DNA of 5,182 bases from positions 13,774-18,955 of the forward strand of contig PBPU01000030.1 in the NCBI GenBank assembly GCA_002724825.1, in the 5' to 3' direction. The first letter of the stretch is position 1; every line of letters starts with the position of its first letter. The notes below the pieces were generated by a model. It ran no database searches. It had not been told where the DNA came from and saw nothing but the letters and a program-made list of their open reading frames with translations. Shown here piece after piece: positions 4,889 through 5,182 of this stretch. The position numbers were made by a program, and so were the translations under genes. The stretch comes from Acidimicrobiaceae bacterium (GTDB taxonomy: Bacteria > Actinomycetota > Acidimicrobiia > Acidimicrobiales > UBA8592).

Positions 4889-5182
4889 CTATGCGTCGAC
4901 TTTCTTGTAACGGATCCTAGCCCAAATACCCGTTCCTGCCATCATCCCTAGTAGGGCTATTAGACCTGGCTGAGTTGTAGACCATGTAACTTCACCAAGA
5001 AAACCCTGACGGCACATGCGTATCACATTGGTGATTGGGTTGATAGCGGCTACATGATGCAGCCAGCCTTCTATAGCTTGAATGGGTGCTTGTCCAACAG
5101 ATAGAAACATTGAACTGAACATAATTATTTGGGCTATTGCTAACGATTTTAGGGTTTTGAAAGTAAAAACAATTCCCAAAAC
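4889..5182 (-). CDS. ABC-2 type transporter permease, C-terminal part (5' end outside the window)
   Basis: About 97 C-terminal residues of a membrane protein that runs off the right edge; the frame is open to the last base and no true start is visible. A hydrophobic segment (roughly SLAIAQIIMFSSMFLSVGQAP), an amphipathic stretch (EGWLHHVAAINPITNVIRMCRQGFLG) and a last transmembrane helix (PGLIALLGMMAGTGIW), followed by a basic tail (RIRYKKVDA), match the end of ABC-2 permeases of the DrrB/YadH export type. In that family the motif F-S-S-x-F then W-L-x-x-x-A-x-x-N-P-I-T is typical. Such permeases pair with an ATPase encoded next to them, presumably upstream beyond the window, and export drugs, lipids or polysaccharides. 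The gene runs in the same direction as coxS with a 63-base gap, but no functional link to the Mo enzyme is evident. Confidence 0.85.
   Translation of the reverse strand, partial: VLGIVFTFKTLKSLAIAQIIMFSSMFLSVGQAPIQAIEGWLHHVAAINPITNVIRMCRQGFLGEVTWSTTQPGLIALLGMMAGTGIWARIRYKKVDA

Overview
The window carries most of an aerobic carbon-monoxide-dehydrogenase-type (cox) locus: a molybdenum hydroxylase of the xanthine oxidase family and its maturation genes. Base composition looks mid-range, somewhat below half G+C by eye. The gene set suggests a free-living aerobic bacterium. A leaderless-looking coxD start, frequent GTG starts, a DrrB-like permease and a split XdhC would fit an environmental actinobacterium or a Chloroflexota relative, but the taxonomy cannot be fixed from this sequence. 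No RNA genes, insertion sequences or CRISPR arrays were seen.

Layout from right to left. On the minus strand the end of an ABC-2 transporter permease (5182-4889) is followed after 63 bases by coxS (4825-4361, iron-sulfur subunit). coxS overlaps coxM (4364-3540, FAD subunit) by ATGA. coxM converges with a plus-strand gene (2475-3524) for a putative lipoprotein with five propeller-like repeats; the stops are 15 bases apart and an imperfect hairpin spans the junction. A 99-base divergent spacer (2376-2474) separates the lipoprotein from a tightly packed minus-strand maturation operon: coxD (2375-1458, MoxR-type AAA+ ATPase), coxE (1468-332, von Willebrand A protein, 11-base overlap with coxD) and a one-domain XdhC/CoxI protein (320-6). 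An ATG at positions 3-1 probably starts the next gene of that operon.

How they fit together: CoxS and CoxM normally form the electron-transfer part (two [2Fe-2S] clusters, then FAD) of a heterohexamer whose catalytic subunit is CoxL. CoxD, CoxE and CoxF/XdhC-type proteins insert or mature the Mo cofactor. CoxL is absent from this window, so the substrate (CO or another compound) cannot be assigned.

Two points stand out. First, coxS has an in-frame TAA exactly at the invariant Gln of the QCGYCTPG motif, while the frame, all eight cluster cysteines and the true stop beyond it are intact. One C-to-T change explains it: a sequencing or assembly error, a very recent nonsense mutation, or recoding. 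Second, the place between the structural genes and coxD, where coxL lies in the classic coxMSLDEF order, is held by an opposite-strand lipoprotein gene.
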